Positions 20,341 to 32,341 are shown, counted from the first letter of the stretch. The stretch: DNA of 64,000 bases from Megalonaias nervosa (GCA_016617855.1 JAECUM010011072.1:38899-102898), one strand, 5' to 3'. Numbers and translations: made by a program. The notes: generated by a model from the letters alone, not told the origin.

Positions 20341-21145
20341 AAGTAATTCTGCCAAATGTCCTTTGTGATGTTGCTGATTTGGCTCTGCCATCTGCTACAT
20401 CTTTTATTGATTGTGAATGAATTTTAAAATGTTTTGCTGCAGTTGTTATCGAAGAAAATTCTAGTTCCTCACCTGTAATAATGTTATATGATATTAAAGG
20501 TTTAGCAGAACATCTGAAATTAATACCACCTCCTCGTCCTCGTCTGTTATTTTCTTTAGGCGGAACAAGTTCGAGATTTTCTAGACGATTGTCTGTTTTA
20601 ACGCTGTTGCCGTGGTCTATTAACAAATCATTAGGGACAGGTCCGTTAAAAGTTTCGTGAACAAAACGATGGCTATAATAACCAACAAAATCTATTTTTG
20701 TTCCTCTAACAACCACAAACAAGTATCCATTATTTTTCAAATTACCTAACACTTTTTTAGTTTTTCTTCTTCGAATAATTCCTTTGTCAGATGCCTCGTA
20801 TAAATCAAACACTGGGTGAAGTTGAAATTCACTTTGTAAAGACAAGTTTTCAATATTATCGTCAGTAACTTTGCCTTTGACATGATATACTCGTTGTCCT
20901 TCTGGAATTTCATCACAAAACAGCGTGTAAATAAAATCTTTCCTGAACATTTCTACTCGCTGGGCATTATCACCTTTTACGCTGATCTTGTAACCAGCTG
21001 GTGTCAATTTACCAAACGGTTTTCCGTACTTGACTTGAATCACTGAACCAAGTGCATTTACGGCATAACCATTATAAATTGGATGGACATGATATTCTTC
21101 CTGTTCCTCTGCCGTCAGTCTTACGTAACTAAAATTTTGTGTCAT
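20324..21145 (-). CDS. HNH endonuclease with duplicated HNH-like repeat and NUMOD1-like tail, 273 aa
   Basis: Intact 273-codon frame starting at ATG 21143-21145. Residues ~15-105 and ~108-200 look like two copies of the NUMOD4/HNH_3 layout (HPIYNGYAVNALGSV and HPVFDLYEASDKGII). Only the second keeps the HNH residues, in LLIDHGNSVKTDNRLENLEL. The C-terminus, ISYNIITGEELEFSSITTAA followed by SQSIKDVADGRA, resembles the NUMOD1 helix-turn-helix of homing nucleases. It should bind and nick specific DNA. It is the longest undamaged single-gene frame in the element. Confidence 0.75.
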   Translation of the reverse strand: MTQNFSYVRLTAEEQEEYHVHPIYNGYAVNALGSVIQVKYGKPFGKLTPAGYKISVKGDNAQRVEMFRKDFIYTLFCDEIPEGQRVYHVKGKVTDDNIENLSLQSEFQLHPVFDLYEASDKGIIRRRKTKKVLGNLKNNGYLFVVVRGTKIDFVGYYSHRFVHETFNGPVPNDLLIDHGNSVKTDNRLENLELVPPKENNRRGRGGGINFRCSAKPLISYNIITGEELEFSSITTAAKHFKIHSQSIKDVADGRAKSATSQRTFGRITFRYDD

Positions 21146-21210
21146 TATACCATAAAGAATTTAAATCTCTAATTGATTTTTCAACTAGCCATATCAATTA
21201 AATATATAAA

Positions 21211-24200
21211 ATGTTTTATAACAATGCTGAAATTGCGAGATATAGCTAAAAACAGCCTTATAGGAGAACCTTTGAAAATGGCTACCGCTTTTGCAGGATT
21301 TGATAACAGTTATAAATTGGTAACCAAAATATTTTAGCAAATTTTAACTCTACAAATTTGTTTCATCTTCTGCATCCGACTGTAACGCGAGAACTTGCAG
21401 TACATTAAAGTATCAAACTAATAGTACAGTATCATGTTATTTTATCAAGGATACATGCACCTCAAAAAGGTACAGAGATTGCTGAACTATATTTGACAAC
21501 TAAATCACGAAAAATATTAGCTGGAACAAATATTTCCTCAGCCGCCGATGAAATACATCAGGAAATAAATAAAAAATTGGAAGAATTTACTGCATCAGGA
21601 TCAGGTTGGAAATTTGAAATGATAAAGGAACTTTTATTTCACGCAGCAAAATATAACGTACGTCGCGGTAGTTCTTACGTTGCTCTCCCTCAAAAAATTA
21701 AAAACAAAAAATGTTGCATAAACGTAAAGAACTCTGATAAAAATGTTTCCAGTGGGCTATTCTTTCTGCGATGTTTCCAGCAGATAAAAATGCTGATCGC
21801 GTCGACAAATATATTAGTCATGGATCAAAATTAAATTTTAATGGCATTAACTTTCGAATTGCAGAAAATCAAATACCAAAGGTTGAGGGACAAAATAATA
21901 TTTCGGTTAATGTGTTGGTCTTGACGAGCGTGAAATTTTTTATCCCAGATACATCTCAGAAAAAACTACACAAAACACAATAAACTTTCTGTTTTATAAA
22001 GGTCATTACATTTGGATTAAAAACTTTAATGGATTAGTTGGCAAACAATATATCAAAGATAAAAATAAGAAATATTTTTGTTATCGTTGTTTACAAGGTT
22101 TTTCTAAAACTGAAAAACTGCAAAATCATGTTAAATACTGTGTTAATGTTCAAAAAATAACAATGCCAACAGAGAAAGAAAAAGGTTTAAAATTTAAAAA
22201 TTATAATCATAAATTAAGTATTCCATTTGTTATTTACGCCGACTTTGAGTGTATACTTGTTATTGTGGCAGGCGCAGAAAATGATCCAAATAAATCAAGC
22301 ACTAGAAAAATACAACAACATGTCCCCTGCGGAGCAGCTTATAAAATAGTTTGTTGCGTTAACGATAATTTTTCAAGTCCAATAAAACTGTACAGAGGTA
22401 AAAATCCTGCCGTGTGTTTACTAAAAAATTTAACAGACGATGTTAATAAAAGTTTCAACAGATCACCTGAAACAATTCCAATAAAAATAACACCCAAACA
22501 ATAACTTGATTTTGATGAGGCAGTTAATTGTCATATCTGCGAGAAATTTCTGCCTGGTGATAAAGTACGCGATTACTGTCATCTAAGCGGTCATTATCGC
22601 GGAGCAGGACATAATAATTGTAATTTGAAATTTTATGCGTCAGATTTTATTCCTGTCGTTTTACATAATTTTCGTGGTTATGATAGCCATATCATTGTCG
22701 AGGCATTTGGCGATGAGGAAATTAAATCTAAACTAAGGCTAGGTAGTGTATTAAAATGCATTCCAAACAATTTTGAAAAATATATGTCACTTACGCTTGG
22801 CAAATTACGTTTCATAGACAGCCTGCAATTTATGGCAGCACCGCTGAACGAGCTTGTAAAAGGATGTAGCAGTTTTGGTAATCTGATAAGTTGCTTTCGT
22901 GAAGACTACGTCGTTCTGACCAAAAAGATGTCTTTCCGTACGAGTACCTCGACTACTGGAGCAGATTTGATGTAACTTGTCTTCCTGGCAAAGATAAATT
23001 TTACTCACAGCTAAAAGGTGAAGGTGCATCAGATGGTGAATATAGTTACGCACAAGATACTTGGAATCCATTTGGTTGTAAGACACTTGGTGATTATCAT
23101 GATTTATATTTGAAAACAGATGTGTTATTGTTAGCTGATGTTTTCGAGAGCTATCGTAAAGTTAGTCATGAAAATTATGGATTAGATCCGTGTTGGTATT
23201 ATTCTGCGCCAGGATTGTCGTGGGATGCTCTGCTTAAAACAAGTAAGATATAATTGAATCTCTTAACTGATGTTGATATGTTTAATTTTATTAAAAAAGG
23301 AATTCGAGGCGGAATCAGCGTTATAACAAAAAAAATATGCGGTAGCTAATAATAAGTGCTTAAAAAACCATGATAAAGATTTACCGTCAAATTATATTAT
23401 TTATTTTATCCCTAATAATTTATATGGTTATGAAATGTCAGAGCCAATGCCGTGCAGTGTATTTCTTTGGATAACTCCAGATCAATTTCTTAAAGAAACT
23501 GAGAAAAATCTCCCCAGAAAATGTCAGTTATTTTGTTGAAGTTGATCTTGATTACCCTAGTTTGTTACATGATCTACACAACGACTATCCGTTTTGTGCG
23601 GAGTCAATGATGATCGATTATAGTTTATTATCGCCTGAACAACAGGCAATGAAAACAGCAAAAAATTCGATCGTTCATAAGCTAGTTCCTGATTTACTCA
23701 GTAAACGGAATTTCGTGATACATGACAAAAATTTAAAACAAGCAGTAGATGCTGGACTAGTCCTTAGGAAGGTTCATCGCGTGCTAAAATTTAATCAATC
23801 TCGTTGGATGGCAGATTATATTGATTTAAATACCAAACGTCGTGCTATTGCTAAGACTGACTTTGAGAAAAACTTTTTCAAGTTAATGAACAATTCAGTG
23901 TTCGGTAAGTCCTCGGAAAATATCAGAAAGCGAGTCAGTATTTAAATTGTAAATGATGTAAATCACACGATGACGGTTTTGTCAGCATGAAAATATTTAA
24001 TGAAATTTTGCTGCAATACAGCGACGAAAGACAAATTTAAAGTTAAATAAACCGATTTATGTTGGTGCAGCTGTTCTTGATATATCAAAATGGCTAATGT
24101 ACGACTTTCACTATAATTTTACCAAAAAGAAGTGGCGAGATTCGGAGTCGCTATTTACTGTTACGGATTCACTTATTTATGACATAAAATGTGAGGATGT

Positions 24201-24657
24201 TTATCAGGATATTTATGATCATAAGGAGTTATTTGATTTATCAGATTGTCCAGCAAGTAGTGGATCTCATGATCCAGCTAACAAGAAAGTCATCGGAAAG
24301 ATGAAAGAGGAATTTATGTTTGTACCAGTTAGGGAATTTGTTGGACTAAGAAGTAAAATGTACGCTGTAATTTTAGATGACAATAAACTGACGAAAAAAG
24401 CAAAAGGTATTCCTCGCGGATATGTAGAAAAGTGTATGAGATTTGATGATTTTAAATCAGCGCTAAACACCTGCACTAATTTTATTAAAACAAATGTTAT
24501 CAGAACAAATCATCACAAACTTGAAACATATACAATTATAAAACGTGGACTAAATAATTTGGACGACAAACGATATTGTGAGGACGGAATTAATACGTTA
24601 GCTATTAGACACTATGCAAGTACCGGAGGTGATATATTGAATATCATCTTCAATTAA
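21211..24657 (+). pseudogene. Protein-primed DNA polymerase B (pPolB)
   Basis: About 1150 codons in many frames. In order: N-terminal region with INKKLEEFTASGSGWKFE and RGSSYVALP (21560-21690); zinc-type CYRCL segment near 22080; ExoI motif VIYADFECIL (about 22230); endonuclease VII-like block CHICEKFLPGDKVRDYC (22534-22640); ExoII LHNFRGYDSHI; TDVLLLADVFESY; palm motif A region FIPNNLYG (about 23410); motif B KLMNNSVFGK (about 23880); motif C TVTDSLIY (about 24160); C-terminus INTLAIRHYAS ending at 24655-24657. Catalytic Asp is absent from motif A (Ile) and from the first position of motif C (Val). Replicates the linear genome from a protein primer in functional relatives. Confidence 0.85.
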
Positions 24658-24679
24658 TGTTGTCTAAACTTTAGAAAGA

Positions 24680-25000
24680 ATGATCGAAAATTTGACGTTA
24701 GCAGATGGAGTTAGTAGCAAAATTAAAAAATTAATGGTTAATGGCCAGCAATTATCAGTTGAATCAAATGATGAAATTTCAGGTATTTGTTTTAGTAAAG
24801 TTGACAGAATAAAACTCTCACTTATTAAATCAGATAACAGCAAATATTTTGATTATCTTGAAAAGTTACGAGATCAGCTCACGTTAAAGCACAATAATCT
24901 TCATGATCCGATCAGTCAAGAAAAATATACCAAAATAAATATTGACTTAAACCGGTCGAAGGTTTTTCAAAAGGTTGTAAGTATTTTGTCAACAGGGTAG
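24680..25000 (+). CDS. Unknown 106-aa protein at the right end
   Basis: Intact frame from ATG 24680, 22 bp after the polymerase stop. Mixed helical, charged protein (KIKKLMVNGQQLSVES, then YFDYLEKLRDQLTLKHNN). No known domain. Between 25001 and the TIR (25146) I see only AT-rich sequence. Confidence 0.4.
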   Translation: MIENLTLADGVSSKIKKLMVNGQQLSVESNDEISGICFSKVDRIKLSLIKSDNSKYFDYLEKLRDQLTLKHNNLHDPISQEKYTKINIDLNRSKVFQKVVSILSTG

Positions 25001-25145
25001 TAATGAGAGAGTTATTTGAATGTCATCGAAAAGTAAGCAGAAAAGTTAATGTTTATTTTATATAAGCACGATGATGAATTATTTCTGTTAGCTACCGTTG
25101 ATGTTTTAATGATAGGTGATCAAATTCTTTAAAAAATAAGAAAGG

Positions 25146-25213
25146 ACTTACCTGCTCACATACATATCCACTTGCCGAATGAGCACGGAGAAAAATGTTG
25201 CATGCCTTTTATA
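25146..25213 (-). promoter_or_regulatory. Core promoter and 5' splice site (right TIR)
   Basis: On the minus strand: TATAAAAGG (complement of 25205-25213), TCATTC initiator (complement of 25177-25182) and CAG|GTAAGT donor whose intron begins at complement 25151. It mirrors the left TIR and would drive transcription leftward into the polymerase end. Confidence 0.65.
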
Positions 25214-25240
25214 GCGTTACAACTCCTATGCGAAATTTCT

Positions 25241-25402
25241 ATTACGTAATCGTTGAAATTTCCATTACGTAATTTCTAGAATGTTCTTTGTAATTTCCAT
25301 TACATAATGTTTGGAATTTCCATTACGTAATTTTCCAGAATGTTCTTTGGAATTTCCATTACGTAATTTCTAGAATGTTCTTTGGAATTTCCATTACGTA
25401 AT
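25241..25402 (-). promoter_or_regulatory. Composite HSE / ATTACGTAAT / kappaB-like array (right)
   Basis: Palindromes start at 25241, 25264, 25299 (ATTACATAAT), 25322, 25358 and 25393. Three perfect trimeric heat-shock elements lie at 25273-25287, 25332-25346 and 25367-25381. GGAATTTCC (kappaB-like) separates them. The order and spacing repeat the left array. Confidence 0.7.
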
Positions 25403-25638
25403 TGTTTGGAATTTTTGCGATCTTTTACCTTACAGAGTTATATATGTTCTGGAAATTCCGTGATGAGTCATCCTGGAAATACGTATAGGTGAGAAAACAA
25501 GTGTTTCTAGATCAGAGACCCTTTATTTTGTCAGAAATGCAAAAGTCATCATCGGAGCTGAAGAAAATGTCAACATAGAAGGGTTTTGGAGGGGAAAGAA
25601 GGATCTCTGAGCTAGAACCCTGGTTTTCCTTTACTACT

Positions 25639-25643
25639 CTTGA
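25639..25643. repeat. Target-site duplication (right), CTTGA
   Basis: Identical to 9031-9035 on the other side of the element. Confidence 0.75.
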
Positions 25644-26873
25644 CATTTGTCCGTGACTGAGTGTTGTGTCCCCCTAATTTTGTTATATTATAAGTGGTAA
25701 ATAAGATATATTCCAAAATCTGAGTTCAAAGGCTAACCTTGTGTACTAGCTTTAAATATTCTGGAGGAGAAATTGGTCACAATTTGGTGGAATTTTCCAT
25801 TAGATATTTTTGGAATTCAAGAACAATCTATTGCGCGGAAGGTCAAGTGGAGTTTGTATATAAAGTGGTATAGAAAACAGTCATTTATTCCTGTTTCATA
25901 TCAATATTTTGGAATCAATGATCAGAGTTTGCAGTTGTGTTCTTCAAAGGAGATGATGTGATCAAATACTAATAATTTTCAAGCTTCGGAATTCTTTGAT
26001 TATCGCAAATATGCACTCATTAGTGTGGGCCCTGTATAAACTGACTCTTGATAGACACGTCATACACGTTTCTAAGTAATATTCGTAAGTCATTATTGTG
26101 TTTCGACCTCAAATTCTTTATCAATGTTTGGGTTATATATTTTGATATAATATTGAATATAAGATTTATGTAGTTTTTCCTGACTGTAATGATAAAAAGG
26201 CTAATATAAAATTGTGCAAGCATACATATGCGGGGCCGAGCCCCCAAAACGACCAATGGTGAATCACGGCCGTTTAAAGTTTGTTCAGAAATTTGCCTGT
26301 TAGGTTCACGCGTCAAGTAATCGACCTATTGAGGTCGACTTAGGTCTTCTTTTGGGAAATTTCCTCCACAGGCATAATAAGTGTATTCTGGATGCTAAAG
26401 GAGGCTTATACAACTATCTGAGCACACTTCTCAGATTGCAGGATGAAAGTTGTACCATATTGTATTTAATGAACTAATGTTGTCACTCAAGCCCCATTGA
26501 GATGGGCAAACATTTTCATACTTCATCTTCTTTTCCCATCTGAGAGGAATTCCAAATCTAAATCTCATTATAAAAGTTTCTAATTTTCAGCTTTACTATA
26601 GACTTGTACAGAGAATAAAACCAATGAAATAATGAACATATTACCGGGTTTCATTTTTATATTTGTACGCAAATGTAAATACATCTAGTTTTTGACATAT
26701 GTACTATATATTCTGTTCATTTTAATATCCGTTTTATGATTTACATTTGCATTTCTCTCATTTTGCATCAATTTATGATCTCATTATAATTAGGTATCTT
26801 AAATTGTTAATTTCTTTATTATCATTTAAATAACATGTAGAGGGAAAACAAAAGTACAGTTATTGTTACGACT
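25644..26873. other. No gene recognised
   Basis: Genomic flank right of the Polinton. It has a short GC-rich patch near 26225 (GGGGCCGAGCCCCC, a small palindrome) and otherwise AT-rich sequence without a coding signal. Confidence 0.3.
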
Positions 26874-27300
26874 CTATAGTCACAAACTAAGTAACAGAAA
26901 GAAGCTGGACCAACAAGTTTTGTAAAACTTCACAAATAATTTAATTATCAAAGTTATACATGAAAATGTGAGATGAACTTTATAGAATTATGAAGTGAAT
27001 CCAAAATAATCCGGATAAAGTTCTGTGAAAGTCCAAATGGATGAAAAGTTCTACTGGCGGCCAAGAATCGTGACATTGTCAAAATGGTGTTGTCCAGAAC
27101 TCCTGTGAAAATTACACTATAGTTCCAGAATAATAGTAAAGCCCAAAGAATGAGCACTTTCTGTTTCCACTAACATTTCAAACAAATGTTTTTCCTCTCG
27201 AATAATATATAAGTATAGCATAAAACACGTCTACAGACTTACAACAGGAACAAAAGAAATGAGAATGACTTCAAAATAGAAATGAATCTGATTGTTCTGT
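26874..27300 (-). repeat. LTR-like dispersed repeat, copy B (probable solo LTR)
   Basis: Begins TGTTACGACTCTA and matches 4667-5120 through ACTTACAACAGGAACA. Same orientation as copy A. The far end and any target duplication could not be fixed. From 27301 to 28060 I see no recognisable gene; a leftward protein-like stretch near 27840-28050 is unassigned. Confidence 0.55.
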
Positions 27301-28060
27301 TGTCTCCTTATATACACATTCTGTTACGATTATATTTCACAACATACAGATCGTACTACTTAATTTATTCCGAACTTTAGAAGCTTTAGAACCCATGATA
27401 TAGGTCATGCAATTCGGACTTGCAGTACTAAGAAAGTACATTTTGAGGATATTCAAGATGCAAAAATGTTAAGTATATTTTTTGCCATTCTTATTACCAG
27501 CTAAAGAAGACATGTTTATGCCTGGTCACTTGCGTGCTCTTTGTAGGGACCCCACCTATGCTATGACCTGTATGGCGTCTATCACTAGCCTAAAACCGAA
27601 ACATTAAACCAACAAAGTTAACGCCGAAAATTGCAAAGAAGCTGGCGTATGACAATCCATTCGTTCAGCGGAAATAAAAATTCTTCGTATTCTTGGATAA
27701 TTTGGCTCTGAGGCCTTTACTTTTCTACCAAAACCTTCAGCTGCGTTTTTTTCCCCCACGAATTTAGTACTTTCACTAATAAAATGATACGTCTCTGATA
27801 GATACGCGAATAGTCCTTGCTGTCAATATGCTTTTCTGTGATATTTTGATATAACCCAGAGAGCACTGGTCATAGTTTGAACCATTCCATTAATGAAGTT
27901 TTTCCTAAATAACTGTTTAAATTATCAGAATGGTATTTTCGATGCTGCGTCTCTCGCATTTGTTGTTGACATTGCGAATAACACGTTCTTTCATTTGCTT
28001 TGTTTAAAAGTTTCATTTGTGACTCAGTAAACTAGTTCACATTGTTCACTTTATCATCTC

Positions 28061-28267
28061 TGTAGTGTTCTAGAAGCAGTGCTACGCGGTAATATAGACT
28101 TTCCCACTGATGAATCAGCATCTTAGAGATCTGAGATAAGGGTCTCAGATAGGGTGCTAGATGTAGGTCTGACAAGCAAGTCACTTAAAGTTTGTATGCT
28201 ATGGAATACACATGTGTTTGTAGAAACAGGTCTTTTCCTCTCTCATTACAAAGACTAAACCATTACA
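28061..28267 (+). repeat. 5' LTR of Mag-like element
   Basis: Starts TGTAGTGTTCTAGAAG and ends ACCATTACA. Pairs with 32692-32898. Confidence 0.9.
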
Positions 28268-28268
28268 A

Positions 28269-28281
28269 TGGCGGCGAGGAT
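28269..28281 (+). other. Primer binding site, tRNA-Ser-like
   Basis: TGGCGGCGAGGAT, one base after the LTR, complements the 3' end of a tRNA-Ser (ATCCTCGTCGCCA in vertebrates) with one mismatch. Used to prime minus-strand cDNA. Confidence 0.65.
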
Positions 28282-28392
28282 CTAGCTGAAAAAAGCCGAG
28301 GATAACAAGGAAAGAATAAGGACAGTTGTGTCATTCTACTCAGATAATTATTACAAACCTGCTACTTGTAGTAAAAATCTATATCTCTGATA

Positions 28393-29310
28393 ATGGCAGC
28401 AAGTTTGCCCATTTTCCCACCATTCTCAGTCTATGAAAACGCACCTATGTACGATGGAAGAAGTGGGTGAAACGACTTGATAACCCTCTGATTGGAATGG
28501 ACATCCGAGACACACAAAACGTCGACGTGCATTACTTTTACACTATGCAGGAGAGAAGTAAACGACATTTTTGAAACACTCCAAGAGACAGGAGAAGATT
28601 AACCAACCGCCGTAGAAATGTTGACAAACTATTTCGCACCAAAGAAGAACCACGAATTTGAAATCTACAAATTTTGGCAAGAAAAACAACAAAATGGATA
28701 ATCGATTGATGATTTCCACACCAAGCTAAGGCAACGTTCAGAACGTGCGAATTCAATGATGTCGATAAAGTGATAAAATAACAAGCAATTCAAGGATGTT
28801 TGTCAACATGTCTTAGACATGCACTTCGTGAAGAGATGGACCTAATGCATCTTCTTACACTTGCCCGTGCGATGGAACTATCTGACAGACAAGCAACAGA
28901 AACAGAGAAATCCGAAAGAGAGAATGCCAGTGCCATAACAAAATGAAAGACACCGAGTCATCTCAGAAACAGATGCATTTCATGGAGAAAGATAAAGGCA
29001 GCAACAAACAACAATACAGAAACCAAACATGCAAAAATTGTGGTTGCGAATACCCACACAAAGATAGGCAGTATCCTGCAAAATGGAGACATGCAATTTC
29101 TTAAAAAGCTTTTTTTTTTTTTTTAAAAACCATTTTGCTAAAGTCTGTAGATCAAGACCCAAGGCAGAAAGCAAAGTTAATCAAGTAGAAAGCCAGCAAG
29201 ATAGAGGTAACACATCTGAGAGCTCAGATGAAGAATACACCTTTGGCCTGCGAACTCGAGATAAAGTCAATACTCTAACACCAAAGCAACCCCACACAAT
29301 GGTAGAAGTA
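28393..29310 (+). pseudogene. Gag of Mag-like element
   Basis: Starts at ATG 28393 (MAASLPIFPPFSVYEN). A capsid-like helical region follows, with EIYKFWQEKQQNG and ALREEMDLMHLLTLARAMEL. The nucleocapsid end has CKNCGCEYPHKDRQYP and NHFAKVCRSR (29029-29155), the Mag-type zinc knuckles, split by a poly-T run near 29110. Several stops and frameshifts. Confidence 0.7.
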
Positions 29311-32300
29311 TAGATGGAACAAAAATAGAGGTGCTGACTGACACAGGATCAAGCATTAATGTCAAGGACGAACATACATTTGCAAGGCTGAAACCTAAGC
29401 CTAACTGCAAAAAATAGACACAAATGTATTTGCCTATTGATCAGAAATCAAATTACATATAGTTGGCAAATTTCAAGCCAAGGTTGAGACTAAAGATTAG
29501 ATCATTACAGCTCCATTCTATGTAACCAAAGGAAATTTTGGAAACCTACTGAGATACGAAACCAGCATACAGTTACAAATAATTCCAAGAATCTGTGCTA
29601 CAGTCAGGAGCAAGTCTGAAGAAATGTGTAAAAGGTTCACAGATATCTTTAAGAGGAATTGGAAAACTAAAAGACGTACAGATACACCTTCACGCTGATA
29701 ATACCGTAATCCCTATAACTCAACCCCACCGACGTATTCCATTTCACATTCGGAAAATAGTTGAAAAAGAGCTGGAAGGGCTTGAACAATTAGAGATTAT
29801 TGAGAATGTAGATGGACCATCTCCGTGGGTATCTCCAATTGTGGTTGCTCCCAAACCCCAAAACCCCGACGAAATCATGATTTGCGTGGAGATACGTTTG
29901 CCCAATGAAGCAGCACTTCGCAAAATACACATCACGCCAACAATAGAAGATCTTATAGTAGATCTCTAAGGTGCAACTGTATTCTCCTAGCTTTGATCTA
30001 AATTCGGGCTACCATTGACTGGAATTGGACAAAAAATCAAGAAACATTACAATATTCTCAACTCATATTGGACTACGGAGATATAAACGCCTTATTTTCG
30101 GAATATCATCTGCTGCTGAAATATTCCAAAACACACTCTGTACACCACTAAAAGGACTAAAAGGCACAAGGAATATTAGCGATGACATTCTAGTATTTGG
30201 TCGCACTCAGGAAGAACATGACAAAAGTCTAGAGTCTACATTCACTCGCATAAAGCAAAAGGGTTTGACACTAAATAAACACAATTGTGAGTTCAACATA
30301 GACAAAACTGAGTTCTTTGGACACATTTTCAGCAAAGATGGAATTTCGCTAGATCCGAAGAAAGTGGAAGCAATTAAAAGTGCCAGTATTCCATCAAACA
30401 TATCAGAAGTACACACTTTTCTAGGCATGACAAACTATGTGGGACGATTTGTCCCAAATTATTCAACAATCAACCAGCCTCTTCGAACCTTAACCAAGCA
30501 AAATCAACTATGCGAATTGACTGAAAAACATGAGAAAGCGTTTGAAAAACTCAATCAAGATCTAGCAAGTGACGCAATCATAGCGTATTTCGATTCTAAT
30601 AAGGAAACAGTTAATTGTAGATGCAAGTCTTGTTTGTCTAGGGGCGTTGTTGACTCAGAATGGAAAGGGTATTGCCTACGCCAGTAGCTAGAGTACTTTC
30701 AGACGTGTATTCACAGACAGAACGTAAAGCACTTGCAATAGTCTGGAGTTGTGAGCACTTCCATCTGTACCTGCTCGGTCATATGTTTAAGCTAATTAGT
30801 GACCACAAGCCCCTGAAAGTCATTTTCAACAATCCAAAATCACGACCCCCTGCAAGAATCGAGAGATGGAGATTAAGATTACAAATATACAGTTTCAAAG
30901 TAGTATACAAGCCAAGTAAAACAAATGCAGCTGATTATATTGCACGACATTCCAAGGCCAGAACTGAATGTGTAAACATTCTGAACTTGCAGAAGCTTAT
31001 GTTCAATTCATATCCATTAATGCCGTACCCAAAGCTATGACAATTGATGGCTACTTTCATGGACCAGGACCTTCGACATGTTATCAAATCAATAGAATCT
31101 GGAAATTGGAAACATTCATACAAACAAAACAAAACATTGGAAACATTTTCAAGACTCAAGCATGAACTCACGATCGTTCCAGTTACAAATGGTTTTGTCC
31201 TACTGTGTGACAGGAAACTATTTTATACCGAAGGGGTCACAAAATAGAATGATAGAGCTAGCACATGAAGGTCATCAGGGCATAGTCAAGACAAAACAAC
31301 TTCTTCGTGAGAAAGTATGGTTTCCTGCTATTGACAAATGAGTAGAAGATTTCTGTCAAAGTTGTATACCATGCCTTGCATCAACGCCAAAGCAAACAAC
31401 AGAGCCACTAAACATGACATTTCTACCAGACAACTCTAGGAGTCAAATTAGTGTGGACTTCAGTGGCCCTCTTCCATCCGGAATATACTTAATGGTACTT
31501 GTTGATGACTACTCCAGGCATTCAGTCGTTGAAATTATTAACTCAGCATCTGCAAAAGCTGTCATTCCTCAACTTGACGAAATATTTTCAATGTTCGGAA
31601 TACCAGAAGTTGTAATAACGGATAATGGACCTCCATTCAAAGGACAAGAGTTTACAAAGTTTGCAGAATACATGGGATTCAAGCTTAGGAAAATCATACC
31701 TCTATCGCTTCAAACCAGTGGCGAAGCAGAAAGGTTTATGAGGACAATTGGAAAAACAATTAAAGCAGTTAATGCAGAACATAAAAGTTGAAAACAGGAC
31801 ATGTACAACTTTTTACGCAATTAGAGCCACACTTCACGCAACAACCAAAAAATCTCCCGCCGAGATGCTATTTGGACGAAAAATAAGAACTAAATTCCCA
31901 AGTATACAAATCATATCACACGACAACAAAACTGAGAAAACCGATACTGAGAAAAAGGAAATGATGAAGAGTTATGCAGATCAGACTTGAAAAGCTAAGA
32001 AGTCAAATTTCAAAGTTGGAGACAGTGTTCTAGTAAAGCAAGAAAAGCGAGACAAATTGTCAACTCCATTCGACCCCAAACCATACGACGCTGTCAACAA
32101 AAAGGGATCAATGATAACAGCAAGAAGAGAAGACCACCAGATTACTAGAAATTCGTCATTCTTCAAGACAGTAAAGAATTCACCACATATTCCACCATCC
32201 GATGACCAGACGTATGATACAATGACTCTAAAGAAAAATGGAGATAGATGTGACACATCCAAAATCCGACCTAGCATTAAGAAGATCATCCCGAGTCAGA

Positions 32301-32341
32301 AAACCGCCAGACTGCCTAAGGATTATGTGTGTGCAAAATAA
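29311..32341 (+). pseudogene. Pol of Mag-like element: PR, RT, RNase H, IN
   Basis: Protease motif LTDTGSSIN near 29334-29360. RT spans about 29690-30500, with SPWVSPIVVAPK and the catalytic SDDILVFG (near 30178-30200; the usual Tyr/Ala-x-Asp-Asp start reads ISDD). RNase H spans about 30590-30960 (RKALAIVWSCEHFHLYL). The integrase has an H2C2 zinc finger (31255-31380) and a DDE core (VDFSGPLPS, VVITDNGPPFKGQEF, SGEAERFMRTI; 31450-31760). Stops and frameshifts occur throughout. Order PR-RT-RH-IN is canonical, in contrast to the Gmr1-like family in this window. Confidence 0.85.

Larger units (their letters stand above)
9036..25638. mobile_element. Polinton/Maverick (adintovirus-like) endogenous element, 16.6 kb
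   Basis: Complete element bounded by ~492-bp terminal inverted repeats that begin AG and end CT, flanked by a CTTGA duplication. Inside lie all the hallmark Polinton genes: protein-primed DNA polymerase B, chromodomain integrase, FtsK/HerA packaging ATPase, adenain-like protease, jelly-roll major and minor capsid proteins. Accessory genes include a PLA2, zinc ribbon, fibre-like protein and HNH nuclease. Length is typical of the group. Leftward genes occupy 9563-12642 and rightward genes 12681-25000, with two minus-strand genes at 19558-21145. Nearly every large gene has stops or frameshifts, so this copy is an inactive provirus. The family is seen directly; virion formation by its ancestor is inferred. 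Confidence 0.95.
25146..25638 (-). repeat. Right terminal inverted repeat
   Basis: Reverse complement of 9036-9527 with scattered mismatches. Ends CCTTTACTACT at 25638, followed by the CTTGA duplication. Confidence 0.95.

Noticed and set aside
22805..23086. Minus-strand ORF inside the polymerase
   Set aside because: Shadow of the plus-strand polymerase reading, which carries the family motifs.
9036..25638. Bacteriophage or bacterial contamination
   Set aside because: The fibre repeats and HNH look phage-like, but TATA boxes, splice donors, chromodomain integrase, TIRs and flanking animal repeats show an integrated eukaryotic element.
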